Shown piece after piece: positions 1-7,777 of a stretch of 64,000 bases of DNA. The stretch lies in the NCBI RefSeq assembly GCF_963678225.1, contig NZ_OY782764.1, positions 186,001 through 250,000 on the forward strand. Reading direction: 5' to 3'. The translations under genes and the position numbers were made by a program. Below the pieces are notes generated by a model. It was not told where the DNA came from. It did not search any database and was given only the letters and a program-made list of their open reading frames with translations. This DNA is from an uncultured Cohaesibacter sp. (GTDB taxonomy: Bacteria; Pseudomonadota; Alphaproteobacteria; Rhizobiales; Cohaesibacteraceae). Each line of letters begins with the position of its first letter. The first letter of the stretch is position 1.

Positions 1-161
1 AAGATGCCGCGCAAGTGGGGGAAATTCCGGTGCTGTTAACCTCTCCGGCCATCCGGCCCTATGTCCGTTCTATCATCGAACGCTTCCGCGCTCACACCAC
101 GGTTCTGAGCCAGAATGAGGTCCATACGCGGGTCCGTCTTAAGACTGTTGGATCAATTTGA
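1..161 (+). CDS. flhA: Flagellar export protein FlhA, C-terminal end (partial)
   Basis: Only the last 52 codons are inside the window; the reading frame is open from base 3 and stops at TGA 159-161. The residues PVLLTSPAIRPYVRSIIERF followed by LSQNEVHTRVRLKTVGSI match the conserved end of FlhA, the large inner-membrane component of the flagellar type III export gate. In the family this cytoplasmic domain docks chaperone-substrate complexes. The fliI and fliJ genes for the export ATPase complex lie nearby on the other strand. Identity is judged from this short tail only, but the motif is distinctive. Confidence 0.85.
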   Translation, partial: DAAQVGEIPVLLTSPAIRPYVRSIIERFRAHTTVLSQNEVHTRVRLKTVGSI

Positions 162-172
162 CACAGCGAGCC

Positions 173-201
173 AAAAAGCGCGATTGACGCTGCGGCTTTT
201 T
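173..201 (+). terminator. Possible flhA terminator
   Basis: A 7-bp inverted repeat (AAAAAGC at 173-179, GCTTTTT at 195-201) starts 11 bases after the flhA stop. The second arm ends in five T residues. The loop is long (15 bases) and the stem is AT-rich, so this is only a plausible intrinsic terminator. Confidence 0.4.
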
Positions 202-258
202 GCGAAAAGGCCACTTAACAAAAGGCCGCAAAAAGTAACTATTGGGGCCTTTTGACGG

Positions 259-693
259 CTATTTCCGGACCATCACAGAGGCGATCACCGAAGCCAGCGT
301 GGCCGCACCATAGAACCAGATACCGGGCATCGCCGAGGCCGTTGCAAGGCCACTGGTCTTGGCTGAAAAGATGACCAGGGCCACAAGAAGCACGTCCATC
401 ATGGACCATTTGCTCACCACGGACAGCACCGCCAGAGAACGGGATTTTTTGCCCCTATATACGGCAATATGCAGCAACAGGATCTTGGTTGCCGGCAGAA
501 GCACCGAGAAGGCCAGAATCACCAGCGCCAGAATCCGCTCATCCTGCTCCCAGAGCCCTGCAATGATGGTTCTGAGCGATGGCGTCTCAGTAAAGAAAAG
601 CAACTTGTCGAGGGAGACCAGAGGCAATGTGAGGCCCAACCCGAAGGAAAAGGCAGCGATCGCCAGCAGGATCGGCAAAAGGAAAGATCTCAC
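259..693 (-). CDS. PqiA-like (paraquat-inducible protein A) membrane protein
   Basis: The 144-residue product has about four hydrophobic segments and resembles the single-domain paraquat-inducible protein A family. It is an inner-membrane protein; in PqiA-type systems this domain takes part in envelope lipid transport, but no MCE-domain partner is seen here. GTG at 693 is chosen because a GGGAG Shine-Dalgarno lies seven bases upstream. A longer frame opens at TTG 771, six bases after the hemG stop, but its extra 26 residues look unlike the family. It is probably cotranscribed with hemG. Confidence 0.65.
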   Translation of the reverse strand: MRSFLLPILLAIAAFSFGLGLTLPLVSLDKLLFFTETPSLRTIIAGLWEQDERILALVILAFSVLLPATKILLLHIAVYRGKKSRSLAVLSVVSKWSMMDVLLVALVIFSAKTSGLATASAMPGIWFYGAATLASVIASVMVRK

Positions 694-777
694 AGACAGG
701 CTCCCGACATGAAGAAACTGGACGCATGAAGCTTTGAACACACTAAGTGTGCCCAAAGCTCCTGCATTCAAATTCCC

Positions 778-1314
778 TTATACAAGCTGGGAGATCTCCT
801 CGGCCAGCTCTTTTACCTGATCCCAGTCGGTAAACTCGACCGTTAGGCTCGGATCGGTCGGCCCTTTGGTGATCCGCATGATCAACTGGATCATGAAGCG
901 ATCGAAAAAGCCATAGCTGGGATAATCCAGTTTTCCGGCGATGGCCCGCACGATATGTGGTTCAAGCGGATGACGCTTGAGCCATTTCTGCAAATAGACA
1001 CTATGCTCGATGGTCCGCTTATGCGGTTTGCGGGCCGTCAGATTGACCGACAGCATGACAAGCGGTTTCTTGCACAGCTTATCCCCATGCGTTGAAAGAA
1101 AGCGCTCGGCAGGCTTGAGATGGAAGCCATAACGGATGGCAGCAAGCACAATCACCAGATCAGCCGCCTCGATATCAGAGGCCGACACGGCAGTGTCCCT
1201 GAGGTCAAACAGGGTGACCTGATGGGCTGAATTGGTAAGATGACTGGAAAGCGTGTGGGCGATTTTGTTCGTCTGGCCATCTTGGCTAACGAAGAAAAGA
1301 GCGATTTTTGCCAT
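778..1314 (-). CDS. hemG: Menaquinone-dependent protoporphyrinogen IX dehydrogenase (flavodoxin type)
   Basis: The 178 residues match HemG along their whole length (E. coli HemG is 181). An N-terminal flavodoxin FMN loop reads SQDGQTNKIA, followed by VLAAIRYGFH, SVNLTARKPHKRT, AGKLDYPSYGFFDRFMIQLI and a C-terminal TDWDQV block. HemG oxidises protoporphyrinogen IX to protoporphyrin IX at the inner membrane, the penultimate haem step, passing electrons to quinone. Most Alphaproteobacteria use HemJ instead, so its presence is notable. It sits upstream of the PqiA-like gene and downstream of a strong hairpin. Confidence 0.88.
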   Translation of the reverse strand: MAKIALFFVSQDGQTNKIAHTLSSHLTNSAHQVTLFDLRDTAVSASDIEAADLVIVLAAIRYGFHLKPAERFLSTHGDKLCKKPLVMLSVNLTARKPHKRTIEHSVYLQKWLKRHPLEPHIVRAIAGKLDYPSYGFFDRFMIQLIMRITKGPTDPSLTVEFTDWDQVKELAEEISQLV

Positions 1315-1421
1315 TAGGAAACTGCTGCTTGTAAGATCAATGCAGCATCAGCTTTACCCGATATCCCGGCAGGAGACCACCGCTCAAAAGGCCCATATGT
1401 GACAAAGTCACAAATAGGGTT

Positions 1422-1451
1422 CGGATTTGCCAATGGATGGTGGCAAATCCG
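1422..1451. repeat. Perfect 11-bp inverted repeat (hairpin) between fliJ and hemG
   Basis: The arms CGGATTTGCCA (1422-1432) and TGGCAAATCCG (1441-1451) are perfectly complementary around the 8-base loop ATGGATGG. The hairpin lies about 75 bases after the fliJ stop and about 110 bases before hemG. No T-run follows on either strand. It may act as a transcript-end stabiliser, a weak terminator or a protein-binding site. Confidence 0.6.
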
Positions 1452-1524
1452 GAAAGGAGTATACAAGAGTGCACGAGCCCCTCAGCAAGGGGACCCACAG
1501 CTCTTCAAACCTGATTCGTAAGGA

Positions 1525-1938
1525 CTAGTGCCCGCGGCGATGACCAATCATCGCAAAATCATCAAGCTCATCCTGCTCTGCCTGATCTCTGGCAGCCTGT
1601 TCGCGATGGTGGTCGCGCTCTTCGAGCATCTCGACCTTTTTCATCTCAGCGACAGCTTCACGCAGTTGGTCCTGCGCCCGTTCCAGCTGTTCATTGAGGT
1701 CATCGATCGAAACCTGCAGGTTTTCCTTGCGCTGAATGGCAGCTTTCGCAAAGGTTGGATAGGCAAAATGGGCGATATCACTGATACCGGCTTTTTCCTC
1801 CTCGAACGCAATTTGCGCATCGAGATCACGGATCATGCCTTCAAACTCAGTGACCATCAGTTCAATCTGCCCGACCTGACGACGTTTCTCATCGACTTGA
1901 AACCGTTTCAGGCGAATAAGACTTTCACGCGACTTCAT
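1525..1938 (-). CDS. fliJ: Flagellar export protein FliJ
   Basis: This 137-residue, highly charged protein is almost entirely alpha-helical coiled coil, with heptad patterns from about residue 5 to 120, and ends in a His/Arg-rich tail (IGHRRGH). Length, the MKSRESLIRLKRFQVDEKRRQ start and position directly after fliI identify FliJ. It is the stalk-like subunit that inserts into the FliI hexamer and links it to FlhA during flagellar protein export. The gap to fliI is 13 bases, so the two are cotranscribed. GGAG sits nine bases before ATG 1938. Confidence 0.85.
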   Translation of the reverse strand: MKSRESLIRLKRFQVDEKRRQVGQIELMVTEFEGMIRDLDAQIAFEEEKAGISDIAHFAYPTFAKAAIQRKENLQVSIDDLNEQLERAQDQLREAVAEMKKVEMLEERDHHREQAARDQAEQDELDDFAMIGHRRGH

Positions 1939-1951
1939 TACTCAATACTCC

Positions 1952-3292
1952 TTAAAGCCCCGAATTACCCGTTGCGGTCTGCGTTCCCAAAATGGACTGT
2001 AACGCTTGGTATCCCTCTTCGATGCTGGTGGCCTCCCCCTTGTTTTGCGTCAGGAAGGTTTCCAGAGGTTCATGAAGAGCGATAGCCAAATCCACATTTG
2101 GATCGCTTCCCTGTTTATAGGCTCCCAACCGGATCAACTCTTCCATATCCGAATAGGTCGCCATAAATTGCCGAGCCTTGAGCACATCAGGCCAGAAGGC
2201 CGGATCGGCAGCCTTGGGGAGAGTACGCGAAACAGATTTCAAAATGTTTATCGCCGGGTACCTTCCCCTCTCAGCAATGGCCCTTTCCATAACGATATGT
2301 CCATCCAGAATACCACGAACAGCATCCGCTACGGGCTCATTGTGATTATCACCTTCCACCAAAACAGTAAAAAGACCTGTAACGGCACCCTCATTTTTTT
2401 CGCCAGGCCCCGCTCTTTCCAACAATTTAGGCAATTCTGCAAAAACTGTGGGGGTATATCCCTTGGAAGTCGGGGGTTCACCGGCCGCCAAACCGATTTC
2501 GCGCTGCGCTTGAGCAAAGCGTGTCACCGAATCCATCATGCAGAGAACCTGCTTGCCCTGTTTTCGGAAAAACTCGGAAAGAGCCAGCGTCAGATAGGCC
2601 GCCTGTCTGCGCATCAACGCCATTTCATCTGATGTGGCCACCACCACGATGGACCGTTTGAGGCCCTCTTCGCCCAGATCATCCTCTACAAATTCCTGCA
2701 CCTCACGTCCACGTTCACCGATCAGGCCGATAATATTGACCTCGGAACTGGCATTGCGCGCCAACATAGAGAGCAAAACGGACTTACCAACACCCGAACC
2801 GGCAAAGATACCCATGCGCTGGCCCTCACAAAGCGTTACAAAGGTGTTGAGCGCCCTTACGCCAAGGTCCATAGGGCCACCCACGCGCATACGCTTGTGC
2901 GCCGCTGGAGGCTTTCCTCGAAGGGATACGGTATCATGCCCACGCCCCAAAGGCCCCTTGCCATCAATCGGCTCGCCAAAGGCATTGATCATCCGCCCCA
3001 GCCAGTCTTTCGTCGGGCGCACGACCGCTGGCCCATGCAGCTCCGCCCGGCTGCCCAGACGAATCCCATCCAGCTCCGAATAGGGCAGACAGAGAGCCCG
3101 ATCTGAGGAAAAGCCCACCACTTCGCATTTGATCGGCTCGCGTCCATCCACATGGATATGCAACATTGAGCCCACGCTCATCTCGAAGAGCGGCCCTACC
3201 ACTTCCACCAGATGCCCCTGAATCGACGCAACCCGGCCAAAGGAATGCCGCGGGTTTATGTCCTCCAGTTTACTGATCAGTTCCTGTACCAT
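1952..3292 (-). CDS. fliI: Flagellum-specific export ATPase FliI
   Basis: The 446-residue product is an F1-beta-like ATPase. A Walker A region reads [11 protein letters not shown] near residue 165, with [18 protein letters not shown] and the Walker B-like [14 protein letters not shown] further on; the [11 protein letters not shown] and LPKLLERAG blocks are typical of FliI/YscN ATPases. It powers substrate unloading at the flagellar type III export apparatus. ATG 3292 is preferred over TTG 3298 because AAAGG lies seven bases before it. It heads a fliI-fliJ unit divergent from ctrA. Confidence 0.94.
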   Translation of the reverse strand: MVQELISKLEDINPRHSFGRVASIQGHLVEVVGPLFEMSVGSMLHIHVDGREPIKCEVVGFSSDRALCLPYSELDGIRLGSRAELHGPAVVRPTKDWLGRMINAFGEPIDGKGPLGRGHDTVSLRGKPPAAHKRMRVGGPMDLGVRALNTFVTLCEGQRMGIFAGSGVGKSVLLSMLARNASSEVNIIGLIGERGREVQEFVEDDLGEEGLKRSIVVVATSDEMALMRRQAAYLTLALSEFFRKQGKQVLCMMDSVTRFAQAQREIGLAAGEPPTSKGYTPTVFAELPKLLERAGPGEKNEGAVTGLFTVLVEGDNHNEPVADAVRGILDGHIVMERAIAERGRYPAINILKSVSRTLPKAADPAFWPDVLKARQFMATYSDMEELIRLGAYKQGSDPNVDLAIALHEPLETFLTQNKGEATSIEEGYQALQSILGTQTATGNSGL

Positions 3293-3660
3293 TGCCAAGC
3301 CTTTAATAATTCTTTTCCATGGTAATGATTCGTTTACCCGATTGGTTAATTATTATCTCTAGTGGGTTTGCTAGGGAAATTCTTCCTAGTAGGTCAAAAC
3401 CGACTACGCCAGATAGAGAGTAACACTTAATAATTTTTCTTAATGTGAAACTTTACGTCTGGTACTGGGAACAATTTTCCTAGGATTCAATGGGATATCA
3501 CTTTTCTTTGTGAAGTTCCAACGTCAGGCTTGCGCAGTGGAATCAGTATTTGTTAACCATTATGTACTAGCCTCGGAATCTGGGTTAAAAATTTGGTTCT
3601 TGTCGGCTGCGACCCTGCAGATTGCTCCGAGCCCAGAATAGGCAAACAAAGAGGATTGGC
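3293..3660. promoter_or_regulatory. fliI/ctrA divergent intergenic region with four GANTC sites
   Basis: This AT-rich, 368-base region must hold the promoters of fliI (minus) and ctrA (plus). It contains four GANTC motifs, the CcrM methylation target of Alphaproteobacteria, at 3327-3331, 3484-3488, 3540-3544 and 3576-3580. CtrA half-sites occur (GGTTAA near 3354, GTTAACC near 3552), but no full TTAA-N7-TTAA box was found. No promoter hexamers could be assigned with confidence. Confidence 0.5.
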
Positions 3661-4362
3661 ATGCGCGTTTTGCTAATTGAAGACGACGGCGCCACAGCAC
3701 AGAGCATCGAGTTGATGCTCAAGTCTGAAAGCTTCAATGTCTACACAACCGATCTCGGTGAAGAAGGCATTGACCTTGGTAAGCTGTACGACTACGACAT
3801 TATTCTACTGGACTTGAACCTGCCGGATATGAGCGGTTACGAGGTACTTCGTACTCTGCGCGTTTCCAAGGTGAAAACTCCGATCCTTATCCTTTCCGGT
3901 CTGGCCGGCATTGAAGACAAGGTTCGTGGGCTAGGCTTCGGTGCAGATGACTACATGACCAAGCCATTCCACAAGGATGAGCTGGTAGCCCGTATTCATG
4001 CGATCGTAAGACGCTCGAAGGGCCACGCACAGTCTGTTATCACGACTGGCGAGTTGACCGTAAATCTCGACACCAAGACTGTCGAAGTGGAAGGCCAGCG
4101 CGTTCATCTGACAGGCAAAGAATACCAGATGCTTGAGCTTCTAAGCTTGCGCAAGGGAACGACCCTCACCAAAGAGATGTTCCTGAACCATCTATATGGT
4201 GGCATGGATGAACCAGAGTTGAAAATTATCGACGTGTTCATCTGTAAACTGCGCAAAAAGCTCGCAACAGCGACCGGCGGTCGCAACTATATCGAAACCG
4301 TATGGGGCCGTGGCTATGTGCTGCGCGAACCTGACGAAGAGGGTATGAGAGAAAGCGCCTGA
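3661..4362 (+). CDS. ctrA: Cell-cycle response regulator CtrA
   Basis: The 233-residue protein matches CtrA (231 in Caulobacter). An N-terminal receiver (about 1-120) has the acidic pair in LLIEDDGA, the phosphoacceptor Asp in [12 protein letters not shown] near residue 51 and the Lys in [11 protein letters not shown]-terminal OmpR-type winged helix (about 125-230) reads [12 protein letters not shown] and [12 protein letters not shown]. CtrA controls cell division, flagellar, chemotaxis and envelope genes. The start is fixed by AGAGGA six bases before ATG; an upstream in-frame extension to 3622 lacks support. Its phosphotransferase ChpT is encoded about 7 kb away. Confidence 0.96.
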   Translation: MRVLLIEDDGATAQSIELMLKSESFNVYTTDLGEEGIDLGKLYDYDIILLDLNLPDMSGYEVLRTLRVSKVKTPILILSGLAGIEDKVRGLGFGADDYMTKPFHKDELVARIHAIVRRSKGHAQSVITTGELTVNLDTKTVEVEGQRVHLTGKEYQMLELLSLRKGTTLTKEMFLNHLYGGMDEPELKIIDVFICKLRKKLATATGGRNYIETVWGRGYVLREPDEEGMRESA

Positions 4363-4437
4363 AAAGACATTGATGACTGATAGGCCCGGCCGCCAAATGC
4401 CGGGTTATGGGTCAGTATTGCAATCCACATCCTCTTT

Positions 4438-4470
4438 AGAAAAAGCCGCCTCTTCGGGGCGGCTTTTTCT
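4438..4470 (+). terminator. ctrA intrinsic terminator
   Basis: A 13-bp perfect stem (4438-4450 with 4458-4470) surrounds the 7-base loop TCTTCGG. The GC-rich core GCCGCC/GGCGGC is flanked by five A and five T residues, so it can work in both directions. It lies about 75 bases after ctrA. Confidence 0.9.
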
Positions 4471-4573
4471 TTGGCACAATCGCCCCTACCCGCTTATGAT
4501 TCTGTTCCACTTGCTTTGGCTTCAACCAGGTTGCCCCTGTTATTAAAGCCATTGGGCCGAACCGTTCACACAA

Positions 4574-4610
4574 AGAAAAACCGCCCTGATGCTTATCAGA
4601 GCGGTTTCTT
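4574..4610 (-). terminator. Chemotaxis operon terminator (after cheR)
   Basis: On the minus strand, AAGAAACCGC pairs with GCGGTTTTTCTT, and an inner CTGAT/ATCAG helix extends the stem. A run of five T residues follows the GC-rich part. It starts about 33 bases after the cheR stop, closing the chpT-to-cheR transcript. Confidence 0.8.
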
Positions 4611-4643
4611 GATACTATAGCGGATGTCAGCCGCTAAATCTGA

Positions 4644-5615
4644 CTATTTGCGTCCGCCGGGAATGCTAGACAGTCTCGAAGACGAAAACACGGAAGGCTT
4701 CGCAACAGTTTGCCCCGCGCCCAAGGCACGAGATCCAAAGGTGCTTTGGGCACTCTGCCCAACGGCAATCTTTGGCTGCGTCGGGCTGGCGGTTTTCCCA
4801 GCCGCACCACGAGCATTGCAATAGAGCCCTCTTTTGCCGGGCACCGCCTGAAAGGCGTCTGTCAGGCCAACAACGGTTTCGGCAGCCCCAAGCAGCAAAT
4901 AGCCATCGTCCGGCATTTGCTTGGCCAGCCGCTGCATGATATCCGTCTTTGTTGCCTGATCAAAATAGATCAACACATTGCGGCAAAAGATGACATCGAA
5001 TTGTCCCATGGCGGAGAAGCTCTCCAGCAAATTGAACGGCTTATAAGTAACCATTGACCGGATTTCCGGTGCAATCTGCCACATTTCCCCATGCTGTGTG
5101 AAATATTTCAACAGGAGCTGCACAGGCAGACCGCGTTGCACTTCAAATTGGCTGTAAAAGCCTGCCTTCGCCTTTTCCAACACCTCGTGAGAAATATCGG
5201 TTGCGATGATTTCAAAGCTCAAACCACCCAGTTTCGACGCATTTTCCTTCAGGCTCATGGCCAGAGAATAAGGCTCCTGCCCTGTAGACGCGGCAGCACA
5301 CCAGATGCGCACACGACCACGTTTGCGCGTCTCAACCAGATGCGGAACAATCGTATCAACGAAATGCTCAAAGGGTGTTTTATCACGAAAGAAGAAAGAC
5401 TCGTTGGTGGTCATTGCTTCGACAACAGCCGTCTGCAATGTGCGGTCGCCAATCCCTTTCAGCTTGCCAATCAGTTCGCTGATGGTTTGCAATCCAGCCT
5501 TGCGTGCGATCGGCATCAAGCGGCTCTCGATGAGATACTGCTTATCATTCGAGAGCACCAATCCTGACTTTTCCTTCAAGAAGCCCTGCAAGAAAGAATA
5601 TTCCTGTGGCGTCAT
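4644..5615 (-). CDS. cheR: Chemotaxis protein methyltransferase CheR
   Basis: The 323-residue product has an N-terminal helical CheR_N region (about 1-60) followed by the SAM-dependent methyltransferase fold (about 70-265). Visible motifs are TTNESFFFRD, the SAM loop CAAASTGQEPYSLAM, ATDIS and FCRNVLIYFD. It methylates glutamates on chemoreceptors using S-adenosylmethionine, opposing CheB. After residue 270 the tail is low-complexity Ser/Ala/Gly; no TPR domain is present. Its ATG overlaps the cheB stop by four bases (ATGA), indicating translational coupling. Confidence 0.95.
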   Translation of the reverse strand: MTPQEYSFLQGFLKEKSGLVLSNDKQYLIESRLMPIARKAGLQTISELIGKLKGIGDRTLQTAVVEAMTTNESFFFRDKTPFEHFVDTIVPHLVETRKRGRVRIWCAAASTGQEPYSLAMSLKENASKLGGLSFEIIATDISHEVLEKAKAGFYSQFEVQRGLPVQLLLKYFTQHGEMWQIAPEIRSMVTYKPFNLLESFSAMGQFDVIFCRNVLIYFDQATKTDIMQRLAKQMPDDGYLLLGAAETVVGLTDAFQAVPGKRGLYCNARGAAGKTASPTQPKIAVGQSAQSTFGSRALGAGQTVAKPSVFSSSRLSSIPGGRK

Positions 5616-6853
5616 GTCCGCTCCCCTCTAAATATACGCATTACTTTGGAGCCAATCTGATTGAGCGGTATGACGGCAGCGCAGACACCAGCCTGTGCGG
5701 CGGCTCCTGGCATGCCCCAAACAACACTGCTTGCTTCATCTTGAGCTAATATACTGCCACCGGCATCAACAATGTGGCGAGCGCCTGCAGCACCATCATG
5801 GCCCATACCGGTCAGAATGACACCGAGAGCGGCTGCACCATAGACCTGAGCAGCACTTTCGAAAAATGGATCAACTGCTGGCTTACAGAAATTAACCGGC
5901 GGCCCATCAGTCAGCCTGATAACGGCCTGACCCGCCTGTTTGGTCAATTCCATATGCTTGCCACCAGGAGCAACATAAATATGCCCGTTCTGCACCACCT
6001 CTCCATCCTGCGCTTCAGCTGAAGGCATTCCGGAAGCCCGGGCCAGATGATCGGCCAGAATGGCTGTGAAGGTTGCAGGCATGTGCTGGGTGATCAGAAT
6101 TGGCGCCGAACGCATTTGTGGCCCGATTTCCTGAAGCAGCTTTTCAAGAGCCTGTGGCCCTCCTGTAGAGCTGCCAATCAATAGAGCACGAGGGCGAGCG
6201 GAGCCCATCTTGCGCAGCATGATCCCGTTTGGACCAGCAACAGCCCCTACTGGTGCAGAAGCGGCCGTTGCAGCGGCAGGCCTGCGTCCAGCGGCCGTGT
6301 CGGCAGCAAGGGCCTGTCGGCTTTGCTGAGCGCGCGCAGTCGGAGCCACTCCTGGACGGCCAGCCGTTGCACGCGATGCACGAAACTGTGTCGGGCCATC
6401 CTCAACAGCGCCGCCAATAGCCTTGATCTTGGCCAGAAGCTCTGTACGGAATTCACGGGATGTAGTGATCTGGCTGTTTGATTCCGGCTTGGGCACATAA
6501 TCGGTAGCGCCCAGCGAAAGCGCGCGCAAACTGATCTCGGCGTTGCGACGGGTTAGCGTCGAGGCCATCAGAATTCTCGCTTTTGAGTAGTTTTTCAAAA
6601 GCAGAGGCAGCGCAGTGAGCCCGTCCATGTCGGGCATTTCGATGTCCAGAACGACGATATCAGGTTTTGACTTGGCGATATCCTCAACAGCCAAACGGCC
6701 ATTGCGATGCGATCCAACCAGTTCAAGCGCCGGATCCTCACTGACCCACCGACTAATCAAACCACGAATGACAACAGAGTCATCGACTACCATCACTTTC
6801 ACTTGCCGTGAAGGAGATTTCGCAACAGTAGCCTCAGCGGACATCAGACCCAT
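5612..6853 (-). CDS. cheB: Protein-glutamate methylesterase/glutamine deamidase CheB
   Basis: The 413 residues form a receiver domain (about 18-140; DDS and the phosphoacceptor in VVLDIEMPDMDG), an Ala-rich linker with many Gln/Arg/Thr residues (about 155-210), and a methylesterase domain (about 220-410). The catalytic Ser, His and Asp are visible in GSSTGGPQAL, ITQHMPATF and LTGMGHDGA. Phosphorylated CheB demethylates chemoreceptors during adaptation. It lies 30 bases after cheY and overlaps cheR by four bases. A second in-frame ATG four codons in is also possible as the start. Confidence 0.95.
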   Translation of the reverse strand: MGLMSAEATVAKSPSRQVKVMVVDDSVVIRGLISRWVSEDPALELVGSHRNGRLAVEDIAKSKPDIVVLDIEMPDMDGLTALPLLLKNYSKARILMASTLTRRNAEISLRALSLGATDYVPKPESNSQITTSREFRTELLAKIKAIGGAVEDGPTQFRASRATAGRPGVAPTARAQQSRQALAADTAAGRRPAAATAASAPVGAVAGPNGIMLRKMGSARPRALLIGSSTGGPQALEKLLQEIGPQMRSAPILITQHMPATFTAILADHLARASGMPSAEAQDGEVVQNGHIYVAPGGKHMELTKQAGQAVIRLTDGPPVNFCKPAVDPFFESAAQVYGAAALGVILTGMGHDGAAGARHIVDAGGSILAQDEASSVVWGMPGAAAQAGVCAAVIPLNQIGSKVMRIFRGERT

Positions 6854-6883
6854 ATTAAAAACTCACACAAGAGGAAAACTGAC

Positions 6884-7249
6884 TTATATCAGACCGACTT
6901 CTTGAAGCTTGGCTTCCACGATGTCGCGGTCAAACGGCTTCATAATATACTCGTTTGCCCCAGCACGGATCGCCTTTGCTATGTGCGCAACATCATTTTC
7001 AGTGGTACAGAAGATAACCTTCGGATTTGCTCCGCCTTCCAGTTTGCGAAGCTCCATAAGAAAATCCAGACCGTCCATGACAGGCATATTCCAGTCAAGC
7101 AACACGGCATCAGGCATTTGAGCCGCACAGCTCTCAAGAGCTTCCTTGCCATCTTCTGCCTCGAAGATCTCGAAATCGAGATCTTCCAGAATGCGACGAG
7201 CAACTTTTCTGATTACACTGGAGTCATCAACTACCAGACACGTTTTCAT
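6884..7249 (-). CDS. cheY: Single-domain chemotaxis response regulator CheY
   Basis: This is a stand-alone receiver domain of 121 residues. It has the acidic pair in LVVDDSSVIRKV, the phosphoacceptor in VLLDWNMPVMDG, the conserved Thr region FCTTEND and the Lys in IMKPFDRD. It would carry the signal from CheA to the flagellar motor switch or serve as a phosphate sink; the operon position favours a direct role. ATG 7249 is chosen over the open frame to 7285 because it matches CheY length and follows a GGAG nine bases upstream. Confidence 0.93.
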   Translation of the reverse strand: MKTCLVVDDSSVIRKVARRILEDLDFEIFEAEDGKEALESCAAQMPDAVLLDWNMPVMDGLDFLMELRKLEGGANPKVIFCTTENDVAHIAKAIRAGANEYIMKPFDRDIVEAKLQEVGLI

Positions 7250-7285
7250 ATTCTTTGTCTCCAAAGGTACCGCCGAGCGGGTCAA

Positions 7286-7777
7286 CTAGGCAGCAACGCC
7301 CGTTGTAACCATATCGCCCAGAACACGATCAACATCGAGAATAACCATGAGTTCCTTGTCCAAGCGATGCACGCCGGCTGCAATGTCAGCCCAGCGGGAA
7401 TCAAGGTTGCTTGGCACGGCCTCACGGCTCGTCTCGCTCAAATCCAGAACCTCCCCAACACTATCGATTATGAGGCCGTAGGATTCCTCCTTGAACTCGA
7501 TTCCGATAGCCATCATGCTTCCCTCATGTTCATGAGGGGGCAGACCAAGACGCTTGCGCATATCGATTGCCGTCACGATCCGTCCTCGCAAATTCAGCAC
7601 ACCGGCAATTTCCACCTGAGACAGGGGCACGCGGGTAACCGATTCAGGAACGAACACGTCGTGAACGCGGTTGATTGGCAAGCCAAACAGCTGACCGGAA
7701 ATGAAGATCGTCACATACTGGATGGTTTCATTGACGCTGTCATCTTCCAGCTCTGGTGTCATATGATGGTTGCTCAT
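7286..7777 (-). CDS. cheW: Chemotaxis coupling protein CheW
   Basis: The 163-residue protein is a single CheW domain with the typical QYVTIFISGQLFGLPI start, the V.NLRGRIVTAIDMRKRLGLP block (about residues 62-82) and a final MVILDVDRVL. CheW bridges chemoreceptors and CheA in the signalling array. Its ATG overlaps the end of cheA by four bases, showing translational coupling, and cheY follows after 36 bases. A short His/Met-rich N-terminal extension (SNHHMTPELEDD) is unremarkable. Confidence 0.94.
   Translation of the reverse strand: MSNHHMTPELEDDSVNETIQYVTIFISGQLFGLPINRVHDVFVPESVTRVPLSQVEIAGVLNLRGRIVTAIDMRKRLGLPPHEHEGSMMAIGIEFKEESYGLIIDSVGEVLDLSETSREAVPSNLDSRWADIAAGVHRLDKELMVILDVDRVLGDMVTTGVAA

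Noticed and set aside
1398-1412. CRP-type site TGTGA-N6-TCACA
   Set aside because: The spacer is five bases, not six, so it is not a consensus CRP site; kept only as part of a finding on the region.
3293-3660. Full CtrA boxes (TTAA-N7-TTAA) in the ctrA promoter
   Set aside because: Only half-sites and pairs with nine-base spacing were found; the spacing does not fit the consensus.
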